A DNA stretch of 64,000 nucleotides, taken from assembly GCA_004764695.1 (NCBI GenBank), contig SMSO01000033.1:2123001-2187000 (forward strand), given 5' to 3'. Source of the stretch: Schizochytrium sp. TIO01 (taxonomy: Eukaryota > Sar > Bigyra > Thraustochytrida > Thraustochytriidae). The number at the start of each line of letters is the position of its first letter. Position 1 is the first letter of the stretch. Shown in pieces: positions 1 through 13,093 of this stretch. The notes under the pieces were generated by a model. The model saw only the letters and a program-made list of their open reading frames with translations, made no database searches and was not told where the DNA came from. The translations under genes were made by a program, and so were the position numbers.

Positions 1-3000
1 ATTGCAAGAAAGTACGGCGATTCACACTGAAACTTTTTGTAGCTCCAAGTGATTTTTGTGAGAATAAATCAATTTCAAAATAGACATACATGTTCATGGC
101 CGAAACAATTAAGTACTAAGTGCAGCTCGATAAAGTAGAGATGCCAAGCATAAAAAATTGTGTTCAAGGATGAGTCGAAGTAAGCTACCCGGCGAATTGG
201 TCCGCTGGCAGCGCGCGCTAGGTTGCTTCCACTATTTACCTGAAGCTTTGCGTATGTGCTGCACTGTTTTGATCATGTTCATACATTATGCAAGAAAGTC
301 AAATACAGCAAGTTCGTTTTGTATTTTACAAAGCAAATAGTCTTTTAAAAGAAGAGGTCCTGAAGGAAGAATGCAATTATCATCTGGAGTCAACATGCAG
401 CAACCTTCGCTCAGAGGACGCGCTGAATATTCCATCGAGCCCTTGCGCTTCGGGGCTGCCCACGGTCCTTCAGAACGAGGGTTCGTGCTTGCGGGAATCT
501 CGTCATACTTTTACTGCAGATGTTAGCCACACGCATGGATCTCTATAGACTGAAGTTATCAAGCGGCAGAGCAGAGTTACTATTTGGTGGTCCTCTTCTA
601 CTTACTGAGATGCTAGGGCTTGCTAAGCCTGGTACACTCCGAAGACCTCAGCTTCAAAGAAGTTCCCGAGGCGCCTGAGGAATCTGCACTTTGGCTTACG
701 CAAATTACCACTGTGTAATGGTCAATAGCTCTAACCTCGATGAGCTGGACCGGTTCCCAAGCGACCCGAAGAACGTGGAGGAAAAGAAACCTGAAGCAAC
801 CAAATGTAGCACGAGAACCACGTGTAAATAATAAGCAAGTGAGCAACTTGGAGAGAGAAAGTAATAAATGCGCGATCGTTGCCGCAGAAGAATTTTGGGT
901 GTTGTGTTCTTCGTCGATTAAAAAAAACAGTCCGTCGTAGTGGCACGTTTCTTCGTTTGTTAGTTAGTACAGGTCACCAATCAGTTGTCCGCATGCAGCC
1001 TTCCGATGGTCTGTGTTGCTCAATCGAAATTGGTTTCCTCTTCAAGTAGGTACGTACGTACGTACCCCTCTACTGCTGACTGCGACGCGACTCGGGTCGA
1101 TCATGGGTTGCGTGCACCAGAGTTCCGTACTCGCTGTGCCTATGCGGGGCATTAAAAATAAAGCTGAGATCGTGCACTCAGGGCACGCGAGAAAGTAAGA
1201 TTATCTTGAACAACCTCAAACTAACACTGACTTGACACTCCGAGGTGCTGGAGTGCGGTACTCCCTTGCTAGAGGTAACCAGTAAGAGTAACAACAGTTT
1301 GCTCGATTTGGGGTAGTTGGTTGCTGCAGCTTTGAAATTTGGTGCCAGTTCTGCTTTTAAAATGGCATCGTCATGAGTAAGGAGCTTGGGCCCAATAGCT
1401 GCCAGATACTCTAAGTTTTATTTTGATGTTTAGCTCAAGATAGCATCATCACCACTTCTCTTCTTCTCTGATGCGATGAGTACTTTAGTTTTTATGTTCT
1501 GTTATGTTGTTTTATAAAATTAATAAATCTTCAATTAATTTAATTAATTGAAAAAAATAAATAAAAAATCTATCCGTGTTGGTGCACTCAAATTTCAGAA
1601 TTAGTAATAAACCACCTACAAACTCCTCCCTCCTTCTCTGTGAAACGTGCAAGATCTCCAGGCACTCCCTCCCCCCTTTTCTTCAGGGGCGGGCGTCTTC
1701 ATCCATCCTCCCACAACTCCAAGACCCGTAATTCAGACAAAGCCTCACGAAGTCATTGGTTAAGATCGCCCAAGGCCATGCAAAAAAACAACCAAAAAAC
1801 AAAAGGCAGCTGCTAGCCCCTCCCTAGCCACTAAGCTAGAAGCCGCCCCCCACAGGCCACCGCTATTCTTTCCAGTAGGCGGCCGCTAGCTGCCCAGGAT
1901 CTTTGGCTGGCAGCGCAAAGTCTACGCGCACGTTCTTCTCGCGCTTCTTCCGCGGAGCTGCTTCCTTTTGCGCACAAGCTATCAGCTCTGCCATCAGCTC
2001 TGGCGTCGAGGAAGTCGGAGAAGCGGCTAGCAACCGGGAAGATCCTGGATACAAAACTCGCACAACAGCAGCATCGCGAGCTAGCTAGCTAGCTCCGTCC
2101 AGGCGCCGCGACTTGGGATGCATTTGCAATGCGTTCGAGTTGGCTTTGTATCAACTGGCATGATCGATAGGTCTGGTGCTTTGCTTGCTTGTTTGCTTGT
2201 TTGTTTGTATGTATGTTTGTTTATTAGTTTGTTTATTCATTGGGAGTAGAGGCAGCCGTGGCTGCTCTATCGTAGAAAGGCGGCTGTTCGCGGCTTTGGG
2301 TGGATCGCAGGAAAGAAGTCCTTCTTGTCTTTAGTGAGGTCAGTTCTTCTTATTATAGCGCTGTGTGCCCCTTATTTTTGCGTTATTTTACGGGAGATAA
2401 TAATTTCAATTCCCTTTTCGAGGGTCGAATAAGAAAGAGAGAAGAAAACCAAAAGAAGAGCAATTGAAAGTTTGTGAAGGTGGGTTGATTGTCACGTGGC
2501 CTTCTGATATTCAACTGATCCTCGTTCCGTGAACCGGCAGACGGGATTGGATCTTCGTGTTGTCTTCAAACCGGGTTTCTGAGCACCGCTGCTGCCGAGG
2601 CTGTCCGGGGACCGTGGCGAACTCCAGCCTCTCGGGGTCGCTGTAATTTCCTTTTGATTATTTTGGTGATTTTACAGCAACCAACAAAAGTAAGAATAAA
2701 GAGAAACAGTCCAAAGTCGGTACTATTGCATAGAGGTGGGTGGCACTAGGCACTACTCGTTCTGTTGGCTAGTCAGCACAATCACTGACACACTCACCTC
2801 AGCTGGTGGAGTTGCGGTTGTGCAGGCGGAGGCAACTTCCCTCAATAGTGGAAATTATAGGCAGTTCTTTGTCGCTTCCGTCGCAAATTCCACTTTAAAA
2901 AATAAATAAAAACATTTTAAAAACATTAACCTATATCGTGACCAAAAAAAAAAAAATGCATATTAAAAAAAAGAAAAGAAAAAAATAGGGAAATATCAGC

Positions 3001-4118
3001 TATCATCAAACTTGAATAACATCGAAAGATCAAATCATAGACTGCTGACTCTTGGCGCTACGGCATGACATACATTCTCATGGCATTCTCGAGCGAGATC
3101 AAGACCTACGTGCGTGGACCAGTGGCAATTAATCGAGTAGGTGGCGATGGCTTTTCCAGTAGAGAACGCTCGCGAAAGCAGTTTTATTATTAGCATTTTT
3201 ATTGTTGTTGTTAATCCAACTACATATATAGAACGAACTGAAAATTATTTATTTTCCAATCATTACAATGTCAATGCCGGATTGTAAATTTCTAGCAGTG
3301 ATGCTTTTTCATGCGAAGGCGAGCGAATCCGTAGGCACAAGTCGGCCAGCGCCCAAGTTCGCGAAGAGTCCTGATACCGGCACACCCCCGTACTGAGCGT
3401 GTTTGATTCCTATTGCCTACGGCTTCTTGCAGAAAGAAGCCAAAGCTTGTAACGCACATTCTACCCAGGTAGTAGAGACCTCTCCCATTCAATTGCGAAT
3501 TTCGCGAGCCTGGACACCTTCAAAGAGTCCGAGAATGCGCCCTCCACAATACGCGCCTCATCATCGAAGGGTCTCTATCGCGGTAGGTGGGTACAACGAC
3601 AGCATTGCTTCTTTCGAAGAGTGCTTCCGCGCGCTTGGAATGCATCGAAGCAGCATGAGCAACGGCAAAGGAAGTGGTAAATGAGTATCTATGCTTTCTC
3701 AGAGAATTGCAGATGACGACCAGAACTTTCGCAAATCTCCAGTACGATCTCAGCTGGTGGACCTGGAATGCAATGCAACCGAGCTGATGCCGCACGTCGA
3801 ATTACGAAATTCCGGGTCATCCTCGATCGAGAGGGAATCCATCGAACACCGGTTTACTGAGCGAGCAACCAGCGCTCGCTCACGCGCAAACTCTGCGAGC
3901 CAAGAGCGGCCCTTAGTAGTGGGCACCTACGTGAATATACAAGGTCGATATAACCGGTGCCGAATCAATTCTATGCCACGAACGCTCCCTTCATTGTTGT
4001 CTCTGCTCTAGGTATACCGTAATTCTCGTCACAAGCAGTTCGCCAATGCGATGACACGAAAATAAAAACCTATTTTTACAGCTTTCAAAACAAAACAAAA
4101 AGGCTTTGAAACATCATT

Positions 4119-4151
<33 letters not shown>

Positions 4152-7100
4152 TATCAAAGCAAAGATGGGTGCAGGCGAGGGAATTCCGAACTCCAGGAAA
4201 GCGTTTGTTCATCAATGGCACTCTGGGTAAACAGGAATAGGAAAGGTCCAAGTGGAGGAGCCTTCAATGCCGTTTCGGGAAGCAGAAAGCGAGCTAGCTA
4301 GTACCTGCTAATGACCATTGGCAGGCGTTCTCAACTCAAGGAAGATTTCTCTCGAATTTTGTAGATGGAATTATAATTCTTCCTGACACAGGCCAAAGCA
4401 AGTACAAACACTAGGCAAAGCTAGGCAAGCTAGCTAGCTTCAGGCTTTGGTAGGCGAGCTGCGATGTGACCGCGGTTTCAGAAGGGCCACGAAGATCGTG
4501 GGAGCATAGGATCGCTTGGTAAAGGACAATGGGAATTACAAATTCCAGCACATCTTTTGCCATGAATGAAATGGTTTTTGTTGCTGTGTAGCCTTTCCCT
4601 TTTTAGATGTTTTAGAGCAAACTAGGTACCTATTAGTACCTATGTATGTATTGAAAAATCACATATTCTTTTACCCAATTCATTTAGCGCATAGCAAAAA
4701 AAAAAAGAAGAAGAAAAGAAGAATACAAAATGATCAAAGTTCTGTAAATCTGGGCCAGCCTAAACAAGCTTCGTGATTCGATTTCGCATATGCCAAATTA
4801 CGTAGACTTCTTTTGACAAAGATGGACTAAGGAAGCTCGGGACAAGACACGACAAAACTTTCCCAGCAACGTCGCCGACATGCCATTTGAATGAATATAG
4901 AAATTTACTGCTATGTCTCAAAGCAAAAACAAAATAAATAAAAATTCCACTACAGTTGTATACACCCAAAAACTGAGTTCTTACTGCTTTTAAAAAAGGG
5001 GAAAGAAGAAAGCTGAGGTTTAAAACATAACCATATTATATGATAGTCTATCGTCGCCCTGCCAGTCTCTATTCGACACGGGACCTGGACTTCTGCCCTT
5101 GTTCTACCCCCTTGACTCGCCTTATCCGACTAGCAATGTTTCCACAATATTCTGGCATTCACGTTTCTCATTCATTTCCTAAAGTCGGGTCAGATGCTCA
5201 GCACACACCCGTCTATGAGTCAAACAACTAAAATCATAAAAAATTGAACAAGAAAAAAATTGAAAGTCTGAAACGTTGAACCAGCACGGTGCTGCGTCTA
5301 GTATATCCCTTGCATCGCTGCTACCCAAGTGCAGCCCATCCCACTGATTTGCCTGCCAGCACGGGCTAATAGACAGGTATCTAATAGAGCAGATTATGCA
5401 GCATGCACTCTGAAGAGAACCCCCTTCGTACGTACCGAGGACCTAGCTAGCTCTAGAGCAATGGGGTAACTAAGCGGGAAGTTTTCCAGAATCAATAGAG
5501 AACAAGAAGAACAGGACGGGAGAAGGAAGTCCCTGGCTTGCTTGCGTAATGCTGGTTCCTCCTTCCTGTGGTTCCTAGGAGGCCTAGGTGGCTCCTACGG
5601 GCGTGAGGACGGATTCTCTGGGATCTCCTGGCTTCGGAATATCGGAGTGCGACTTGAAGCTTCTTCGAGTTCTGATGGAGAGCGACTCGCTGCACAGACG
5701 CTCGCCCGCTCCTCTGAGAGAGCCCGCGCTGAGAACGGGGAGGGAGCAGGATCAAGGTGCCGCTGCAGGTGTCCCTACTCGGACACTTGCCAGGAAGAAC
5801 TCCATCTGCAGGTCACCTGGTGAGTGAGTTCTCCGTCCTCATGCATTTCGTGGATTCGCAGATCATCGATAGAGTGAGTGAGTTGTTTGTTATCTTTTCA
5901 AGCAAGAGCAAATGGCAAGCGAAGGAAGGGCATTTGCGAGTGCCTGTAGCAAGCACATTTGCAGCACCAGGCACGGGTTGGCATTTTATACTCGAGTTGG
6001 CTTACTTGGCCTCTGCCAATAGCTTGCAGCAGACACCCGATGCAGCGAGAAGGCAGTGAGAAAACCGGTGTGGCGCCAGGTCAGGTCTTCAGATTTGCTC
6101 GCTCGCTACAGTTTCCGTTCTAGATACTTGTATCGCCTCCACCGCCCGCCGTCCATCCAGCCACCGTTGTAATGCACACCTACAGAGGCAAGGCAATGGC
6201 TCTTCTGCTTTACTGCATTCGTTTGCAGAAATCTTGCGGGAGGTCGAAACTGAGTGAAAAGCCAGGTAAACCGGCAATATCCGGGAGCGAATGCTGCTTA
6301 ATTGAACTCGCAAATGGAGTTGCTATGTAGGCATCGAAGATTTCTTGAACCTCCTTGGACGGCCGACGTTTCTTGCTCGGCTTGAGAGGAAAAGAACAAT
6401 TTCAATAAAAAAAAAATATTAATAAACAATTTAAAAAAATCGATGTGTCTATCTTGTTCTCGTTCAAGTTTTCTTTTTCTCTTTTTCCATGTTTTCCAAA
6501 AAGTTTTGTTTGTTCTGTCATTTCAGAAATAAAGTAAAATTGAAAAGAGTGCTAGGAATCCTCTTGCCTCGTTTGTTGGCGTCCGCCTCCGTTCGCTTTG
6601 TCTTTCGAGACACTATTCAGGGCACCGGCTCCCTGCAAGAAGGTCCGCAAGGATGTCTGGAGTAATGCTGCTCCAGCACAGTGGTCATCCCAGCAGTTTG
6701 TCTCCATTCGCATTATTCAGGCGGGCTATGATCCAACATGCAAAAGAAAAAAAGCGTCATTCAACTTCTGGAGTGATTCTAATTATTTTATAACTACATA
6801 TACATACATATATTTTAGGCCTACCTAGAGAAAGAACACAGCATTTATTTATTTATTGTTCTGACTTATTTTATTTAACTATTTTAAAGGAAGATAATCA
6901 TGAACAAAACCAGCAAAAGAAAAGGAAAACAGAAGTAGCAGCTGAAGAATAAGAAGAAAGCAGCCGAATGCTTCCGCTACAGACCTCTCCTATTCTATCA
7001 TGTCTTTCGGTCTGCTTCTTCTTCTCTACAACAGACCACCTCCTTCACGCTAAACCAGCAAGCCGCCATCCTTCTACAATGCTAAAAAATAGAGAGCATC

Positions 7101-8563
7101 TGATGAGTGCTGTCTTCGAGTGCGGTGAGGAATCCAACTATTGCAGCAATTCGCATGCATACATATGTATGCATGCACTTAGGCTCCTACTACCAACACA
7201 CACGGGAACACACGAACACACGACATAATGTGCGTTATTTGCAATGGTAGAATCGCCAAAGCATGAGGAGCGAAACCATCGGGAAGCCGTCGAGTGCCGC
7301 TGCCGCTTAAGGTAACTCTTTCGTGCAGGGTTCTTGAGCGGTCATGCCTTTTGCCTCGCGAAGGTCTTTGCTGCGGCTGGGTTCTTGAGCTGTCATGCCT
7401 GGCTGTTCGTTCGTTCGTTTGTTTGTTTGTTCTTTCTTTTGCAATCGCCACGAAAGCCCTATCTCGAGTGTGGCGCAAATCACCTTCTCCTACCAGAGGT
7501 ACGTACAATAGCGATGAAAGCTGCGAGTTCCTGCTCTGCGACTCTTCGAGCTTCCGCAGGTCCACCGTTCTATCCACAGCGCGGACGCTTCGAGCGAGCG
7601 AGTCGCGCTCTCTGACGGTCAGGCAGACGGTCGGTCGGTCGGTCGATCGTTGAGTGAGTGAGTGAGCGAGCGAGCGAGCTAGCTTTGCCTTGCTGGAGTT
7701 AGGGAGAGAGCTGTGATGGAGGGCGTGAGCGAGGGAGGCTCGAGCTTCCTGCGCTGCAGCATCGTAGAGCCCCGCTTCTCGAAACACGGGAATAGAAGAT
7801 GCTGCCAGCACCCGTTTGCTTTCCACTGTGGAAGCGGGAGGACGCCCAATCTTGGGAAACCAAGTGAGCAAGCTAGCTAGCTAGCTCAAGCAAGCAAGCA
7901 AGCAAGCAAGCGGACCGGGTGCCGGTCGGCATCCTCAGCCATTGCCACCACCTTCACCCGCGATCATCCACCACTCCAGCCATGCAGCTTGCAGTCGAGT
8001 TGCGCCGAGAGCTCGGCGCCTTATTTCTTGATCTTGATCTTGATCTTGGTCCATCCATTCATCCATAAAATCGTTCAACCCTTTTCATTACATCAATAAA
8101 TATATGTATGTATAGGTGGATGATATTAATTTATTAATTTGTTAATTTATACATAAAATCAAGAAAAATCATCCAATCATGCATTTATTCACTCTATCAT
8201 TCTATCACTCGCCCCGAACTCAGCGAGTTTTCACGCCGAGGGAGGAAGCCGCGCGACAAACGAACCTACATAGTGTAGCAGCGAAACTGCCTGCCTGCAT
8301 GCCCGTCTGTTTGATCGAACAAGTCGATCGAACGAAGTTGAACTAAGAACGAACAATGCGGTTTCCCGCCAGCAGGAGCCTGCTGCTTACTCGCTTTCTT
8401 ACTGCTGCTACTAACTATTGCTCATTCAGTTGGCCTGAGATCTTCAGATCTTTCTTTGGACGGTTCACACCTGCTGCGGTCTCTTCTTTTCAATCACGCT
8501 CCGACACCATCGTTAATCGTGAAAAGTATGCTTTTGTAAAGAAAAGGAGAGAAGAAATAGATC
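1..8563. other. Gene-poor DNA with short simple repeats; no supported gene
   Basis: I find no ORF here with a recognisable domain. The frames that are open are short, overlap on both strands and are biased in composition. The stretch contains a run of 26 A at 4125-4150, palindromic GCTAGC clusters at 2078-2095 and 7870-7886, a CAAG tract that directly follows the second cluster (to about 7911), and a GTACGTAC run near 1050-1064. The largest open frame, on the minus strand at 7179-7871, is rich in Ser, Arg and Thr and crosses simple repeats. It shows no domain and I do not call it a gene. Confidence 0.6.
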
Positions 8564-8564
8564 T

Positions 8565-8742
8565 TGTTTGTTTGTTTGTTTGTTTGTTTGTTTGTTTGTT
8601 TGTTTGTTTGTTTGTTTGTTTGTTTGTTTGTTTGTTTGTTTGTTTGTTTGTTTGTTTGTTTGTTTGTTTGTTTGTTTGTTTGTTTGTTTGTTTGTTTGTT
8701 TGTTTGTTTGTTTGTTTGTTTGTTTGTTTGTTTGTTTGTTTG
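8565..8742 (+). repeat. (TTTG)n microsatellite, about 44 copies
   Basis: The tract is an essentially pure tandem TTTG array. In three frames it reads as a Val-Cys-Leu-Phe periodic peptide, which is an artefact of the four-base period and not a protein. A near-identical array of the same motif on the same strand lies at 21993-22186. Confidence 0.97.
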
Positions 8743-9443
8743 CTCAGTTAGATAGAAAGAAGAAGATTATCCTGCAGAGAAGAGCGTGGCTCGATTCGAC
8801 TTGTGCCGATTCGACTCTAGATTGAGGCGTCTGTCGCGCGGCACAGCTCGAGATGGTGGCTCTGATTAAGGCGAACCAACCACCTCGTTAACTAACGGCG
8901 ACGTGTCCAGGCTACTTCCCTCGAGAATGGCACCTTCAGTTGTAAGCACGGTGCACTTTCTGCAAGAGAAGGGGCTTCCTTCCTGAATTAAGAGGGCCAA
9001 TGAAGAGAAGAGACTATTTCTGCCTACCAGGTACAATGAATGAAGACTTTAAGAGACTAATTAAATAATTAATTAATCAAATAAATCCTAATAAACTAAG
9101 TGACTGTAAAAATTCAAAGTTCATTTTCCAGGATGATGATCAGATATAAGCATAAAAATATAATCTGTGAGGCAGGTTGGAGTAAGGGGGGGAGGACAGC
9201 CGAGGGCTTGGTAGCAGAGCGAAGAAGAAGAATAGCACACTACCAGGTGCTAGTATCGACCTTACGGCAGCCATGATGTTGCCTTGCCCGAGATTTTGGT
9301 TGGTTGTTCGGTATGCTGCCTGCTTCTTACACTATACATTCCTATTTCCAAGAAGAGCTTTCTTTTAATAGAAGAAGTGATATTTCTTCTTTGAATTTAG
9401 TTTTGAAAAAAGAAGGAAAGAAAAAAAGCACGCGCACCCTTCC

Positions 9444-9490
9444 TTTTTTTTTGGGGGGGGGGGGGGGGGGTCCCATTTATAAAAATAAAA

Positions 9491-9550
<60 letters not shown>
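9444..9550 (+). repeat. Compound simple repeat: T9-G18 block and (AAT)n array
   Basis: Nine T residues are followed directly by 18 G residues (9453-9470). After a short AT-rich spacer comes a trinucleotide AAT array at about 9492-9550. Long G-runs are prone to length error in sequencing, so the G count is uncertain. Confidence 0.9.
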
Positions 9551-12500
9551 GATAATTTGCTTCTCAAATTTAATTAAAACATTATGATGCAAATATGCAA
9601 TTGAGACTAGTTTAAGATAGAGCATTAAAAAAATGTTTTTTAAAATATTTGAAATATTGGAATAGAATAAGGGATGAGGAAAAGGTTAGAAAATCGCTAC
9701 GAGCTTAGTAAACATCTCACCTAATGGCAACAATCTAGCACATGTCAACGAAGGAAGGTTGACAAAGCTGTTTGCCTCATGTCTTTGACACGCAAGTAGT
9801 CAGTATCTAAAAATACTTTTCGTAAACAATAGATTAGAAGTTGTTAGAGTATCATGAAAGGATTAAGATTAGAGACTAAAGGATATTTGCTCTGTCATAT
9901 ACACTGCTATAACCGGCCACCCGTGCGCTCGGAATCTGCTATAAGGTATACGCATCTATGTATCTATCGATCGATGGTCAATCGTTCGAAAATCTGACCG
10001 AGCACCTAATACTGGAGCCTGGACGGTTGGTGAAGGGATAGAGGTGGGTGGGTTCTTACGGAGACAAAACACTTCGTTGGGGAGAATTGTTGGACAAGTC
10101 CTCTCACGAATTTCACTAACATAGATGTCACGTAGGCGCATGTGATGGCCAAGAAATTTAATAATGCTTCTTTAAAATAAAAATATCAAACTCCACGACA
10201 GCACTCCTGGGGCCAAGGTCACAGACTTTAGTGTTGTGGTGAAACTAGTGCTCTAACCAACAAATATCACTTTTACTTGTGAATCTGATCTTCAGGCAAA
10301 GTATTAGTGTGCAAATCGAAGGCTTAGTTTAGATGATGAATAAGATAAATTTATATCATAAAGTCATGAAATCATGGGCGGAATTCAAAAATGACAATGA
10401 ATGCTTTGAACAAGGCAACAACAGCATTACAACTATTATTGTCCAAATAACCACCGTTCAACCCGAGACCCAGGAGACTGTTGAAGCTCTCTGCATCGTT
10501 ACTGATTCGCAGCTTTCATGAGTGTTGCTACTTCCCTTTTAAAGTTAACAAAGATAAATGTTCTATGGTTTGACAAATTTTAACTCTATCTCGTCGCGAA
10601 TTGCCTTACATAAGACGAAAATGTGCATAAATAAGCCGACATCGCACCTTTTTGATGTGAACTAGCTTCTAGTTTCGCACCAGCATGTATGGCTTTCAAG
10701 ACGATCGTGCATGCTTAATGCTGTATTTTTTGGTGAGCAGTGTTGCGACCAGGCTCCGGAGCACCTGGTACTTTCTGCTTCTTTTCCACCTTTTAAAGGA
10801 AAAAATATTAAATAGCAGACGCAGGAAAAGAAACGCATAGGTAGAGATGTCTCTAAGCGTGCCTATCGTGCATTCGGCTCAGAGTAGTTTGCACTGAGAA
10901 ACATAGCTATAGCTTTGGGCAAGGGTGGTACCGTCTTATATGCTATCACTACACACTGATGTCTCTGATCACCATCAATTCTGCCTGTTCAAGCTGTAAA
11001 CGCTGATTGGTTTCGCTCGCGGCATCTCTGGCATGGCGCAGCGTCGTCTGCTCTTAACAAAAATAGTCGCGTCGAGACTGAAATGAACAGGAAATAACGA
11101 GTACATAGGTCATCAGCTCATAGCAATTAAACCTTAGACTCAAATCGCTAGCTTTCAACTGGTAGAGCTAAGATTTTAATTCAGTCCTCGCTCTTGGGTC
11201 AACTGGAAAATCTTCTCAAAGGCGTGCTCCCAAGGCCTAGTGCGCCCTCTGCAGCCTGAACTAATATGCGAAATGTCAAAGAGCGAAGTGAAAATAACCA
11301 GGGCGCTGGTTTGGAACAAGCAGCGATCTCTTCAACTTTTCATTGCTGATTTTAGCCTAGTTCTGTCAAGTCTGCCAGTGAGATGGAAATGAGGAGTCTG
11401 AAATTCTACCAAGACAGAAGAAGCGGCTAGCTTTGAAAAAGTGTTCCTGCACTTGAATACGGCAGATCTTGCTTGTTTAGACGGTTTGTCCGCTCCAGCA
11501 GAAGTGTCGGTGCCCTACTCAATGCTGCCACATTTATGTGCGCCCCTCTTTACTCGAGAGAGAATTGTAGACGAACTCACACACGGCGCGTTTGCGTAGT
11601 GTAAACTAATGCCTTGCGCTCTCGCCTCTGTTTGGAGAGAACACGCGCGTCCGCCCTCCAAGATGGTGACACTTTTTTCATCGCAATTATTGTAGGGAAA
11701 CAATAAGATCGATCAACCATTCAATCAATCCACTTCAAGCCAACTTGAAAGCTTTGTTGGTTTCCGCTCCTTTTGACATGTTGAGGTCGCGGCTTCCTCA
11801 TCGGACTTCAGCACGATTGAGCCTTGCGGGAGCTCAATCTATGGGTGGAAACTTCGTGCAAAGCATCCCTTCGCTGCGCCAGGGAGCGCCAACTCAAAAT
11901 GAGCTTGGGCACCACAAACCTCGTCTCAATTTTTTTTTAAAAAAAGGGGTGAACAAAATACAATGCATTGTACTTTTGAAATGGAGCGACCCCATTCGCT
12001 CTTTCGCTCACTTTAAGGTCTGTAAAGTGCTGTCGTAATCGGATGGTCAGCTCGATCTAAAGCTCGATCTAAATAGAACCAGAAATACAAAGCACTGCAG
12101 TCACAAAAGTATGCCACGGCATGTCCTTTATCATTTAACTTGTTGGTTCTCGGCCTTGGTATATTCAGTTTCTTCAGTTTTATATTTAGCTCAACTGTAT
12201 TTTTATTTTTTATTTTTAAAAAGAAGAAACGATCATCTCATTAAAAAAAAATTAAAATATTATTCTTTAGAATTTCATTTCTTTCATTTCCATTTATTTT
12301 TTTTTCACTCTAGAGGAAAACTTAAAAAAAAAAAAAAAAAAAAACATATAGGGATATAGAGCATTTTATTTATTTATTTAATTAGAAAAATTGCATATTA
12401 TGGTTTAACAGAAAATCTATTAAACTACATAATTAGAAGTAGATAGGAGAAACATGTATTGCTCCGGCGTTCAATGAAGAAGTTCTGGCGAAGCGCTGAG

Positions 12501-13058
12501 GAGGACTCAAAAGAGGAGTCCCCTTCCCGTAGCTGTGTAGTAGCTGTTGGGAGCAGTTGCCACATGATAGATTTCGGAGGGCTACTGTGGTCGGAGGTCA
12601 ATAATTTCCACGGCTCCTCCACTGTGGGTTAACTTCTTCACCGCGCCCACCACGCAGAATAGTCCAAGCCTGACGGAAGTGATTGCGCCGAGGGTGGAGT
12701 AGGACATGTTTCCTAGAAAACCATGGCGCAATTACACTTCTCCTGGCAAGACTGAGCTTGAAGTTCGCCGACTATTTTCGATCGGAAAGTTAGTTAATTG
12801 ACTTTTTTTTTTAACATCTTGCTCCGTCAAACAATTGTTTGGTCCGCGCGAGGCCTAAAACTTTAACTTCAGCACCGCACAAACACAGCTGCCTCTTTCC
12901 TCGGCGACAAGCATGCATCTTCAAGAATTAATGGCGATATGTTCATTAATGTCTGGCGCCAACCAACTGACTTGCTGAGGAGCTAATTAAATAACTTGCT
13001 ATTTATTCACTCTCAGGGCGAAGATTGAACCAATCATAGATGAGCACTAGCAGTTCCT

Positions 13059-13093
<35 letters not shown>
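13059..13093 (+). repeat. (GAT)n trinucleotide microsatellite
   Basis: About eleven tandem copies of GAT are visible in otherwise non-coding sequence. No surrounding frame looks like a protein with an Asp or Met run. Confidence 0.9.

Noticed and set aside
7179-7871. 230-codon minus-strand open frame
   Set aside because: It is rich in Ser, Arg, Thr and Ala, runs through GAGT and GTTT simple repeats, is overlapped by other open frames and shows no domain.
11150-11225. tRNA-like A-box sequence (ACTGGTAGAGC)
   Set aside because: No matching B-box or foldable acceptor and T arms follow at the right distance.
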